Shown here: in pieces, positions 43,270-52,716 of the stretch | Layout: every line of letters begins with the position of its first letter | Position numbering within the stretch: the first letter of the stretch is position 1 | Source: Echria macrotheca | Taxonomy: Eukaryota > Ascomycota > Sordariomycetes > Sordariales > Schizotheciaceae | DNA: 64,000 bases | Direction: 5' to 3' | NCBI GenBank assembly: GCA_030411725.1 | Contig: MU839842.1 | Coordinates: forward strand, 372,001 to 436,000 | Translations under genes and position numbers: made by a program | Notes under the pieces: model-generated | What the model saw: the letters and a program-made list of their open reading frames with translations, nothing else | Told to the model about the DNA's origin: nothing | Database searches by the model: none

Positions 43270-44226
43270 ATGGCTGCTACCACCATCGCAACAGCCCCGC
43301 ATACTACTCAGACCGCAGACCTACCCACCGATAACAAAATCTTCACCCAAAACCCCACCTTCTGGGAAAACTACCTCTCGGGCCGCCCCACCGCGCCGCC
43401 CTCCTTCTTCACCCGCATCCTCTCCTACCACGCCTCGAAACCCACAGCCCGCCATGTGACCGCCCACGACGCCGGCGCCGGCAACGGTCCGTACGCCGCC
43501 CTCCTGCGCGAGCACTTCTCCAACGTCATCGTGTCGGACATCGTCGACTCCAACGTGACCCTCGCCGAGTCCCGCCTGGGCACCGACGGCTTCCGGTACC
43601 GGGTGGCCAAGATCGAGGAGGCAGACGACATAGACGAGGGCAGCGTGGACCTGGTCTTCGCGACCAACGTGATGCACTTCGCCGAGCAGGAGGTCACAGC
43701 TAAGACATTTGCGAGGCAGTTGCGCTCCGGCGGGACGCTGGTGGTGGCTGCGTTTGGGAGTGCGCGGTTTAGGGATCCGGAGGTGCAGAGTGTCTGGCAG
43801 AGGATCATGCACCAGGCGGGCAGGGGACTGCTCAAGACGGCGGGGGATAGGGAGTTTACGAAGAAGGTGATGGAGAGGAGTTCGGGGTGGTACAATGTGC
43901 TGCCGCTGGGAGAAGGATGGGAGAGGGTGCAGAGGGTGCATCTGAATATGGGGCAGGGGGGGTTGACGGATTTGTTGCCGGAGGAGGAGGAGAGGACCGA
44001 GAGGGATTACACGGGCGAAGGGGACGAGGTGGCTTGGGTGGAGGAGGACGGGTGGAGCGTAAGGACGGGGGTGGACGGTGTAAGGAGACATTTTGCGAGC
44101 TTCCCCTTTTCCAAGATCGAGCCGGAGGGGTATGAAGATTTGTGGAGGGAGCTGGAGCGAGTTTTGGGCGACAGGGAGGTCGAGGCGTATTTCCCGTCCA
44201 AGGTTATTCTTGCTACGAGGAAGTAA
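43270..44226 (+). CDS. Class I SAM-dependent methyltransferase 2
   Basis: Single exon, 318 residues from the ATG at 43270; the frame is open upstream but that part is leader. Motif I is AHDAGAGNGPYAALL near residues 67-81, followed by VIVSDIVDSN. The next strand carries VDLVFATNVMHF and then LRSGGTLVVAAFG. The protein starts with FWENYLSGRPTAPPSFF, resembling FWRSYIASRPHPSEAFF in methyltransferase 1, and ends FPSKVILATRK. The two are thus diverged members of one trans-aconitate-methyltransferase-like group. It probably methylates a phenol or carboxyl of a pathway intermediate; the position is not predictable. An AflR-type site lies upstream. Confidence 0.88.
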   Translation: MAATTIATAPHTTQTADLPTDNKIFTQNPTFWENYLSGRPTAPPSFFTRILSYHASKPTARHVTAHDAGAGNGPYAALLREHFSNVIVSDIVDSNVTLAESRLGTDGFRYRVAKIEEADDIDEGSVDLVFATNVMHFAEQEVTAKTFARQLRSGGTLVVAAFGSARFRDPEVQSVWQRIMHQAGRGLLKTAGDREFTKKVMERSSGWYNVLPLGEGWERVQRVHLNMGQGGLTDLLPEEEERTERDYTGEGDEVAWVEEDGWSVRTGVDGVRRHFASFPFSKIEPEGYEDLWRELERVLGDREVEAYFPSKVILATRK

Positions 44227-44760
44227 CTACCTAGGTACCTTAGGTAGATAGGAATCGAGTTTTGCATTCCATGTTCGAACCCTCCTACTACAAGGACGTT
44301 TCCCTACCTTATTGGCTGTGCCATCTCCAAAGTGTAAGGTAGTTCGCTGTCGTCCCAAGTCGGTATGTGCTCTGAGGATCTGAAGAACTGCGTGGTGAGG
44401 ATGCTTGTTTGTGGAAGAGAGGATGGCCCTGTTGCCGTGGCTAAATACAGTGCTTGTGGTCCTTACGCGCCTTCCATCTTGTCTAGGTGCTCCTTCCTGG
44501 CCTAACACCCCTCTTCGTTCGCAGTGTTTTGTGGGATCCACATGAGGGTTCCATTCCACCATAGCTTATCATTCTCTGTGGAACTGGTTCCCTCTCATCG
44601 CTTCTAAGTCTACTCCACCAATTCCACACAGTAGTCATCCCACACAGTGCATTCGCTCGTACCTCGAGATGGGGCCGCTGGCAATTCTCCGCGTACCGGG
44701 CCACGGACGACCAAAATGCATTCGCGACGCGAAACTCTTACGAACAATCGTCAGACGTTA

Positions 44761-44862
44761 GACATATCCATCCTAAGGATCACATATCCATCCTAAGGAT
44801 CACATATCCATCCTAAGGATCACATATCCATCCTAAGGATCACATATCCATCTTAAGGATCA
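44761..44862. repeat. Minisatellite, five 20-bp units
   Basis: Five head-to-tail copies of CACATATCCATCCTAAGGAT. Unit 1 starts GA instead of CA and unit 5 has one C-to-T change. Each unit contains the near-palindrome ATCCTAAGGAT. It lies between methyltransferase 2 and laccase 2. Confidence 0.95.
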
Positions 44863-45097
44863 ATAACTCTAGGGCTGAGCTAATAGCGCCACATCCACTA
44901 CCAAGGGCCGCCGATCATCCGATCCTAGTGTGAATGTAGCTATTTTCGGCCCTGAGTCCGCGTGGCAGCCTGCCTCACAGGGCTTCACACGGTCAAGACC
45001 GGATGTTTACTCCCGACTGTGTGGAACGGAAATTGCAACGAGCCTCTCGCTTCTGTCCTGGGTTGATACTTGGGTGGGCGAGCAATCACCGATGTTG

Positions 45098-45108
45098 TCG
45101 GACTCCGA
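45098..45108 (+). promoter_or_regulatory. AflR-type site upstream of laccase 2
   Basis: TCGGACTCCGA, a perfect TCGSWNNSCGR match, 526 bp upstream of the ATG. It is identical in core to the EthD-upstream site read on the other strand. Confidence 0.62.
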
Positions 45109-45501
45109 GAAAATATGCCATCTGAGTGGTTGCTCTCGCTGCACGTTGCTGCGGGCCTAATACTACGCCAATTAGGTCGTACTACCGGTTCAATATTGCC
45201 TTTCTGGGATGCCCAGACGGCACCACCCTGTCAGCCTTCCGACCCAAACGTGCCATCCTGACAGCTGCAGGATCCGGGACCGTGGGTCCACACTCGCACA
45301 CCATGCCAAGCTCACCGTGAGCCAACAGGTGATGGCAATTACCGTTGACACCTAATTCCATCATCGAGCTGAACTAATGGTAGCTTGGGGCCTAGGTAAG
45401 CTCCAGGAGAACTGGCTACCTGACAGGTAGGCGGACTCCGAGTGGCGCAAGAACGTGCCATGTGTCGAAAAGAGTAACAAGCATTAGAAAAAAGGACCTC
45501 T

Positions 45502-45519
45502 TATAAAATGGTTATAAAA
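45502..45519 (+). promoter_or_regulatory. Twin TATA boxes of laccase 2
   Basis: TATAAAA occurs at 45502-45508 and again at 45513-45519, 115-132 bp before the start codon at 45634. Spacing fits a core promoter with a short leader. Confidence 0.55.
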
Positions 45520-45633
45520 TCGAGACATCTTCATCGTCCAGAGGTGGTCAAACCAGCTCGGTGCGTTTTGCCGGAATTCTTGTCACTCGTTTCACTGTAT
45601 TCACTGCATTCGGCCTGCCACAAGCCAATTACC

Positions 45634-47790
45634 ATGAAGCTGCTACGTCAGGTACACTGGGTCGCCCTGTTGTGGAGGCACTTTGCGGCCGCACAGGACG
45701 GTTCCAGCGCACCGGGTGACGCTATCTTTGATGCGGACGTACTGACAGACGGTTCGTGATTGTCTTCCTATATGCGCATGCATGACCTATATGATCGCCC
45801 GCCGTGGACCACCGCTGATTCGCCGGCTAAATAGTGTTTGAGTACCCTGAGCTTCCCGTCGACTTTCTCTATACGGAAGACCCGGTTACAGTATGCCCCC
45901 TCCCCCACTTCCCTTCCCTTTGGTTTTCAGTCCCGCTGGGTAGCTCACACACACGTCGCAGCCTCTGCCGCAGGGTGTTCCTTGGGGAGCTGCCCACGAA
46001 CCGCCTTCTTCCCCCGCGACGAAGCTGGCCAAGCGAGCCAATCCATGTAAGTCATTTCTGCAGCCCTGCACTCAGTTGTAAGACATGAGATTAACACACA
46101 ACAGGGGAGGTCCCGCCTCTGACTGGTGTCATTCGAAGATACAACTTTAAGATTTCGAGGCAGAAGATTGCTCCGGATGGATACCAGAAGAGCGGCATTC
46201 TCATCAACGGCCAGTTCCCCGGTCCTCTGATTGAGGCCAATTGGTACGTTTTACCTGCCTCTCTCTATTCACGCATCATCATACATCGTGCATGTTTATT
46301 TTTTTACTTGTTTTCTAACGCCTTTCAGGGGCGATACTATTGTTGTTACGGTCAAGAACGACATCAAGAAGCCCGAAGAGGGGACGGCTCTGCATTGGCA
46401 CGGCTTGATCCAAAAGAACACGCCGTGGGAGGATGGAGTGCCGTCCGTCACCCAGTGCCCGATTGCGCCGGGCCAGACGTTCACCTACACCTTCATTGCC
46501 GATTCGTACGGAACTTCGTGGTACCACTCGCACTTCTCGGGCCAGTACGCTGACGGGTCGTGGGGTCCCATTGTCATCCACGGCCCTAAGCACGCCCAGT
46601 ACGATGTTGATCTCGGCCCGATTCTGGTGACGGACCACTACCACCGCAATTACACGGACATCACGCAACGCCTCTTCAGCACCGACTTCAACGTGGTGGC
46701 CACGCCTGGTGATAACTCGCTGATCAACGGGCGCAACGATTGGAACTGCTCGCTCAAGGCGCCTGGCGACACGGCGCCTTGCAAGAATAACGCAGGTATC
46801 GCCAAGTTCAAGTTCAAGAAGGGCAAAAAGCACCTCCTGCGCTTCGCCAACACCGGTTCCAGCGCCTTCACGACCATCTCGGTCGACGGCCACAACCTGA
46901 CCGTCATTGCCAACGATTTTGTCCCCGTCCAGCCCTATCAGGTGCAGTACATCAAGCTGGGCGTCGGCCAACGCACCGACGTCATCGTCGAGATTGGCCC
47001 TAACGAGAACACGCCCTTTTACATCCGCGCCCAGAGCCCCGGGGCGCCGTGTGCGAACACGCTGCAGCCCAAGGTCAAGGCCGTCGGCTACTTCAACAAC
47101 CCGAACGTGGTCCCCGTCGACAACCCCTGGCCGTCCTTCACCCAGACGGTCGAAGTCTGCCACAACGCGGACCTGGAAGACACGGTCCCGCTGTACCCAC
47201 ACACCCTCCCTTCGGCCCCGACGCTCACGGAAACGCTCGAGTTCACGCTCGGCACCAACGCCAGCGGCCACTTCCTCTTCTTCGTCAACGGCTCCGCCTT
47301 CCGCGGCAACTTCAACCACCCGATCCTGCTGCTCTCCAACCTCGGCAACAACTCGTACCCCAACGACCCGCAGTGGAACGTCGTCAACTTCGGCTCCAAC
47401 CAGGTCGTCCGCATGGTCCTGTACAACCAAAACGTCCGCTCGCACCCGATGCACCTCCACGGCCACAACTTTTTTGTCGAGAAGATCGGCTACAACAACG
47501 AAACCTGGGACGGGACCATCGTCCGGCCGACGAACCCGCAGAGGCGAGATACCCAGGTTGTTCCGGCTTGGGGGTACATGGTCATCAGCTTCGAGGCCGA
47601 CAACCCGGGCGCGTGGGCGTTCCACTGCCACGTTGCGTGGCACGTGGCGAACGGGCTGTACGTCACGGTCCTGGAGCGGCCCGAGCTGATACAGCAGTTC
47701 ACCATCCCGGCCACGGTCGCGCAGACGTGCAGGCAGTGGTGGGCGTATACGAATACCACCGTGGTGGATCAGATCGATTCAGGCTTGTAG
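45634..47790 (+). CDS. Multicopper oxidase (laccase) 2
   Basis: Secreted asco-laccase of 619 residues. Five exons are needed: 45634-45751, 45835-45890 (56 bp), 45962-46046 (85 bp), 46105-46243 and 46329-47790. The small exons 2 and 3 were placed by splice phase: GTATGC/CAG and GTAAGT/CAG introns join GVPWGAAHEPP and KRANPW to EVPPLTGVIRRYNF. A signal peptide is likely at residues 1-20. Copper ligands are HWHG, WYHSHF, HPMHLHGHNF and HCHVAWHVANGL. It ends DSGL, the exact ascomycete laccase plug. There are many N-glycosylation sites. It probably performs phenol coupling or spirocyclisation. It follows methyltransferase 2 on the same strand and has an AflR-type site. Confidence 0.9.
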
Positions 47791-49097
47791 TAGACATACC
47801 ACGGCCGTTTTCTTTTTTTCTTGTTCGCTTCAAGTCGCTCGTTTCAAAACCTACTTAGGGAATCCATTCTGTTGACATTTGATGTAAATATGAGTTAGTT
47901 GCACTTTTATACCAGGCAGTTTTCAAGCAATGGAAAACGAGAGTTCTGTCTGTATTCGCGTCAAGTTGATATCCATATTCGGAGTTGCTCATGAGATGCT
48001 TTCTGAATATGTTAATGGGATGCGGATGGGGTAAAGGGGCAGCGTGTACGATGATCTGCATACTCCGCAGGAGAGGGTGATTGCCGGCAGTACAATACAA
48101 TTCCTAAGAGTTTGTTAGCATAATACTTGGACAGGGATAAGGCAGGGGTTTTACACCAGTTAGTTCAGCAGGGAAGCGCCGGCACAAAAGGTTCTCGCAA
48201 GGTCTCTACCTAACCTAGCGCAGGGCTCTGCGAAGGTTCGGAGGATTAATTGGGCCCAAAAGAGGTGCCGTAGCGTAGATTAGTGCTGACAGAGTCCCAC
48301 GCTAACAACATTCAGGCAGAGTATTATAGAGAGAAAGTTACCAGAGATGGTGGGATTGACACGTTGAGGTTGTGAGCGGGGGCTTCTCGGCCTAGACACG
48401 ATGGTGGTTGAATTTCCCGGGTCCAGTCAGTTCATGGCATGCGTGTGTGCGGCACAGCGTTTTTAAGTTATGCTCAGAAATTCCAAACTATAGCGAAATA
48501 CGACGCGAGACGAGGCTTCGTCGATTGGACGGTAGAGAACGAATACCGCGAGGGACGCGAGAAAGTCTGGTTCCGGTAATCCACATGTGCCGCGCATCGC
48601 GAATGTTGCAAGTGCCGTCTTGGCCGATGACGAATGTGGTACCTTGCATCCCGCCCAACTCAATCTCTCCGGGAATCTCTCCGGGACTCTATGATCGGGC
48701 ACCGTTGCGTGGGATGGTGTACAATACAATGGTGGAGTGTGTGTTTGCTGGATGGCGTGCCCGCCGTTGCACCAATCACAGCAGGCTAATAGACGCGGCC
48801 ACCAGCCCCCGAATGACAAAGCAAATGACAAAGGGGGAAATCGGACCCCGACCCCGCGACGCGAGACACCCCGAGTACGTTACAACAGCAAACGCATCAC
48901 GAAAGGAACAATGGCGTCTTGGCATGTCCAATTACTCATCACTACGGACTACGGTGACCAAGGATTACCAAATCTTCGGATCTCCACCCATCGAGATCGG
49001 ATTCATATCACCGTAGCGCTCACATGTCCGTGTAAATATCACCGACAATGACGACTTGTACCGCCAACTACTACTAATACCACCAATCACCTCCGCC
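47791..49097. other. Intergenic, no gene seen
   Basis: 1.3 kb between laccase 2 and the GST. Short frames only. A relaxed TCGN5CGR match (CCGCGACGCGA, 48854-48864) lies 234 bp before the GST ATG but breaks the stricter consensus. Confidence 0.4.
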
Positions 49098-49883
49098 ATG
49101 ACCCTCAAACAACTCCTCAGCCGTGTCTCGTTCGCCAGAAAAACACCGCCCCCATCCATCAACAAGTCTATCGCCTCGACCAAGCCCATTACCACCACCA
49201 CCACCACCACCACAAAACCTACCATGACTCTCCAACCCATCAAGGTCTGGGGCAAGGGCGGCCCCAACCCCCCCAAGGTTGCCATCGTCCTCGAAGAGTT
49301 GGGCCTTCCCCATGAGCTTGTCGCCGTCCCCCTCTCGGACGTCAAGAAGCCGGAATACACAGCCATCAACCCCAACGGCCGGCTCCCCTCGATCCTGGAC
49401 CCCAACACGGGCATCCAACTCTGGGAGTCGGGCGCCATCATCGAGTACCTCCTCGAGACCTACGACAAGGAGCACAAGATCTCGTTCGCCCCCGGCACGC
49501 CCGAGTACTTCCACGCCAAGCAGTTCCTCTACTTCCAGGTGTCGGGCCAGGGCCCGTACTACGGCCAGGCCGCGTGGTTCAAGAAGTTCCACCACGAGCA
49601 GCTCCCCAGCGCCGTCACGCGCTACGTCGACGAGATCAACCGGGTCACGGGCGTGCTGGAGCGCGTGCTGAGCGAGAAGGGCGTCGCGGAGCCGTGGCTG
49701 GTGGGCAACAAGTACAGCTATGCGGACTTGGTGTTCATCTCGTGGCAGACTATCATTGAGAGGCTGGTGGAGAAGAGCGAGTATGATATTGACAACTACC
49801 CGCATGTCAAGGCCTGGGTTGGGCGGATCCTTGCCAGGGAGGCTGTTAAGAAGGGGTTGGGTATCACCGAGGAGTTGAAGTGA
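49098..49883 (+). CDS. Glutathione S-transferase, Ure2-like
   Basis: Single exon. From the ATG at 49098 the protein has 261 residues; from the ATG at 49224 it has 219, the usual GST size. The core starts MTLQPIKVWGKGGPNPPKV. The thioredoxin-like half shows the GSH-site segment INPNGRLPSI and the ES/SGA turn in LWESGAIIEYLLETYD. The helical half has FQVSGQGPYYGQAAWF, diagnostic of fungal Ure2-like GSTs, and YSYADLVFISW. The optional 42-residue extension is basic (LLSRVSFARK) and then Thr-rich, like a mitochondrial presequence. GSTs of this class are regular members of geodin, trypacidin and monodictyphenone clusters, with an unclear role. Confidence 0.9.
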   Translation: MTLKQLLSRVSFARKTPPPSINKSIASTKPITTTTTTTTKPTMTLQPIKVWGKGGPNPPKVAIVLEELGLPHELVAVPLSDVKKPEYTAINPNGRLPSILDPNTGIQLWESGAIIEYLLETYDKEHKISFAPGTPEYFHAKQFLYFQVSGQGPYYGQAAWFKKFHHEQLPSAVTRYVDEINRVTGVLERVLSEKGVAEPWLVGNKYSYADLVFISWQTIIERLVEKSEYDIDNYPHVKAWVGRILAREAVKKGLGITEELK

Positions 49884-50260
49884 TTTATTGGGGCAATTTT
49901 GTTGTGCTCATGCTCCCGTGCGCGGCCCGCCAATAGCAAGATAGCAAATACACGCACAAGTTGTGGGAACCTGAGGCCCATCCAGTGGTACGTCGATGTT
50001 GCCTGTTGGCACCGTGTTTGCCAGTGATGGCTACACAATAAAAACTTTTGCATTGTTTTGTTCTCCGTCATTCACCTTCCACGCATGAACCTATTATTCC
50101 GTCACGGTCGAATAGGTAAATATTCAGATAGCCGGATCCCAATCAGGAGACTGACCTTGATCAACTGTCACAATGGACACCCTGACTCATGCAACCCTCG
50201 CACCGGATCACCTTTCCACACGAGTCACATCCGGCAAACTTTCATCTTGACCCAGCTCCA
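49884..50260. other. Convergent intergenic region
   Basis: 377 bp between the 3' ends of the GST and the second Zn2Cys6 gene. An AATAAAA signal lies at 50037. Nothing else was seen. Confidence 0.45.
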
Positions 50261-52716
50261 TTACACTAAACTCTGGCTAAACAAATCCAGCTGACTATCC
50301 AAATACATGTTGGTATCCCAATCAAAGAACAACTGATGGTTCAAGTTCGCCACCACATCCAACCTCACCTCGGTCGAATCCTGCAACTCGGCCGTGACCA
50401 CGGGCGGGCTGCCCCCGGTCCCGTCAATAATCTGATCCAGAATCTGCGTCAGCCGCGCCTGCACCTCCCTGCTGAACTCGTTGCTGTTCCCTCCCCGCCC
50501 CGGCATCCAGCTCAGACACGAGACATAGAGGTTCAGATCCCGAATCACCTCGGCCCTGACCAGCCTCGATCCGTCGCCCGGCCCGACGGAGAACGAGGTG
50601 GGGCGGTACATCAGCTCGACCGCTAGCACATCCGCGCATGGCAGGCCGTACGGGAGAAACTTTTGTCACACGGCCATATCATATCAGTTTTCCCGCCTCT
50701 CAAGGTTTGGTAGGTAGGGTGGGTAGGTGGTACCCTCAAGAAGTAAAGTTCGAAACTCACCACGGCGGAGAAATCACTCCTCACCTCCCTCATCAGCTCC
50801 CTGTGCTCGTTGAAGACCAAAACAGTAGCCAGCACATCTTTCGCCGCCGACAGCAGCAGCTGCTGCGATTCTTGGGATTGGTCCTGGCGCGCGTTGAAGC
50901 GGAAGACGAGGAACATGGAGTACAGGTAGTCCAGGTAGAACCGGATCAGGAACCAGATGTCGTGCGGCCGGATCGAGGACGTCCATACCGTGGGCGAGTA
51001 TTTCACGCTGTCGGGGCAGGTGGCCCAGATTTGTTCGAGTTTTTGGAGGATTAGTCTGCGTTTTTGTTAGTAAGGGGTGTTTGTATTTTTTTTTCTGGAA
51101 AAAGAACCCCGAACCCCCACCTCACGAAAAAAAAAACCCCTCAAACCAAAAAGGTAAAAAGGTAGGTACCTAGAAAAGGTAGAAAAGGGCAAAAAAGAAA
51201 AACCCAAACTTAAAATAAACAACATTTAAAAGGAAAAGGGGGATAAGAAGACGTACTGGGCTCTCCCAGGCGGTGCAACGCCGTTGTTAACTCCGAGATG
51301 AAGCTCCAGGACCTCCTCGCGCACGGTAGCGAGCAGATAGCGCAGACGCATGTACGTCGTGGTCCTCCTCCTCCCGTCGGTGTTCCACCCGCGCTGATCG
51401 AGCTTGCGGAGCTCGTGCTCCAGCGCCGGGCCGGTGAGATCGTCGTCGTCGAAATCCAGCGGGGCGTCCAGCACGCAGTAGTTCCTGTGGATCAGGGGCG
51501 GGCGTCCGAGCGTCGTGGCGATGGTCTTGTCCATCGAGTAGACGGCCGTGAAGCACCGCCGGCGCCACTGGTGCATGAAGCCCGGGTAGTCGTCGGGCGC
51601 GCCGGGCGGCGACGTGTCCTGGTGCATGCCCGAGGCGTAGATGGCCGAGGTCAACTCCATGAAGATGGAGTAGAGGTGCTGGGAGGAGTCGCCGAAGCGG
51701 TAGAGGGCCAGCAGGAGCTGGTTGTACTTGAGGCAGACGCCGAGCTCGTTCACCACGGGCGAGACGCTGGTCAGCGTGGTCAGCGTGTCGGTTATCCCGT
51801 GGAACGGCTGGACCAGGTCTTGCTTGCTGCGGCCTTGGGGGTCCAGGAGGCTGAAGTCGCGCGCTTGGATGTGCAAGAGACAGAGGCTGGCCATGGCGAG
51901 GATGTTACCGATCGTCTCCCAGCGGAGATTGTCTCCGGTGATCAGGTGACATACTTGGTCGACCGTGGTCAGTCTTGTGGCTTGTATGGGCTGGTAGGAG
52001 CTCTGGAAGATGCGGACCACGGTGCGGAGTTTGGCATCGTCGTCTTCGTCGTGCGGCACCTGGTCCCGGATGGTGCTGAATAAGGACTTGGTCGCCGGCA
52101 GCATGACAGCGTGGGGAACAATGGGCATGCGGATCACGCCGTAGATGTGGTGCATGAGATTCTGCAGGAGCACCGAGTGCTCCAGCACAAAGTCGATGAT
52201 CTGCAGGCCAAGATCAAGCCTCTTCCGGTCTATCGTGTGCGTCGTGGTCCCTGTGGCGGGCGAAGCCGAACTGGAATAGTCTGACAGGTTCCCGGGGCGT
52301 GCTATCTGACCATCCTCGGCCGTGAGGGTGGCCCTGTAGCTGCCCGGACCAACGAATCCGCTTGGCTGGACAGGGAGCGTGGTAATTTCGATGTTCTGTG
52401 GGGTGGGCGGCCCGGACCGTCTGCTTGCTGGTCTCTCTGGCCTGTCTGACTGCTTGTCACGGTCTGCCTGTGCCTGCGTCTCGGCTTCCTGGGCCCGAGT
52501 GGTGGCGCGCACCCGCCCCGACTGGACGTCGAAGCGGGCAGCTCGAAAGCGGCGCGTCATGGGCGCTTCCTCATAGACACACTCCAGCCCCTTGGCCACA
52601 CACCGGCTGCATCTCGGAGTGGAATGGTCACATTTGATCTTGGTCTTGCGGCACCTCTCACACGACTGCAGCGTTCCGTTCCGTCGGAGGTTCAACGCTA
52701 GTGGAGAAGAGGCCAT
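50261..52716 (-). CDS. Zn2Cys6 transcription factor 2 with fungal-specific TF domain
   Basis: Nuclear regulator of 717 residues. Exons: 52716-51257, 51055-50761 and 50659-50261. The first intron is long for this locus (201 bp, A-rich); the second is 101 bp. The zinc cluster is CX2CX6CX5CX2CX6C with cysteines at about 19, 22, 29, 35, 38 and 45, and a CRKTKIKC recognition helix. A Gln/Arg-rich linker follows. The middle homology region is visible as LATVREEVLELHL, YSMDKTIATTLGRPPLIHRNYC and FDDDDL. The C-terminal exons are hydrophobic and Leu-rich (DIWFLIRFYLDYLYSMFLVFR). It may regulate this cluster or neighbouring genes; no target is shown by sequence. Confidence 0.9.

Larger units (their letters stand above)
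44227..45633. promoter_or_regulatory. Upstream region of laccase 2 with minisatellite
   Basis: 1.4 kb. It starts with CTACCTAGGTACCTTAGGTAG just after the methyltransferase stop. It holds the 5 x 20-bp repeat at 44761, a perfect AflR-type site at 45098, a near copy of that core (GCGGACTCCGA, 45431-45441), and two TATAAAA boxes about 120 bp from the laccase ATG. No gene was seen. Confidence 0.5.

Noticed and set aside
44761..44862. CRISPR-like array
   Set aside because: Units are contiguous with no spacers, and the genome is eukaryotic; it is a tandem minisatellite.
45891..46046. Alternative reading of laccase 2 exon 3 with a Cys-rich segment (GCSLGSCPRTAFF)
   Set aside because: Attractive at first sight, but it cannot be joined in phase to the next exon. 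The chosen frame uses consensus splice sites on both sides.
46315..47643. Long minus-strand open frame (442 codons) opposite laccase 2
   Set aside because: It is antisense to a clearly coding exon, has biased low-complexity composition and no domain. GC-rich third positions open such frames by chance.
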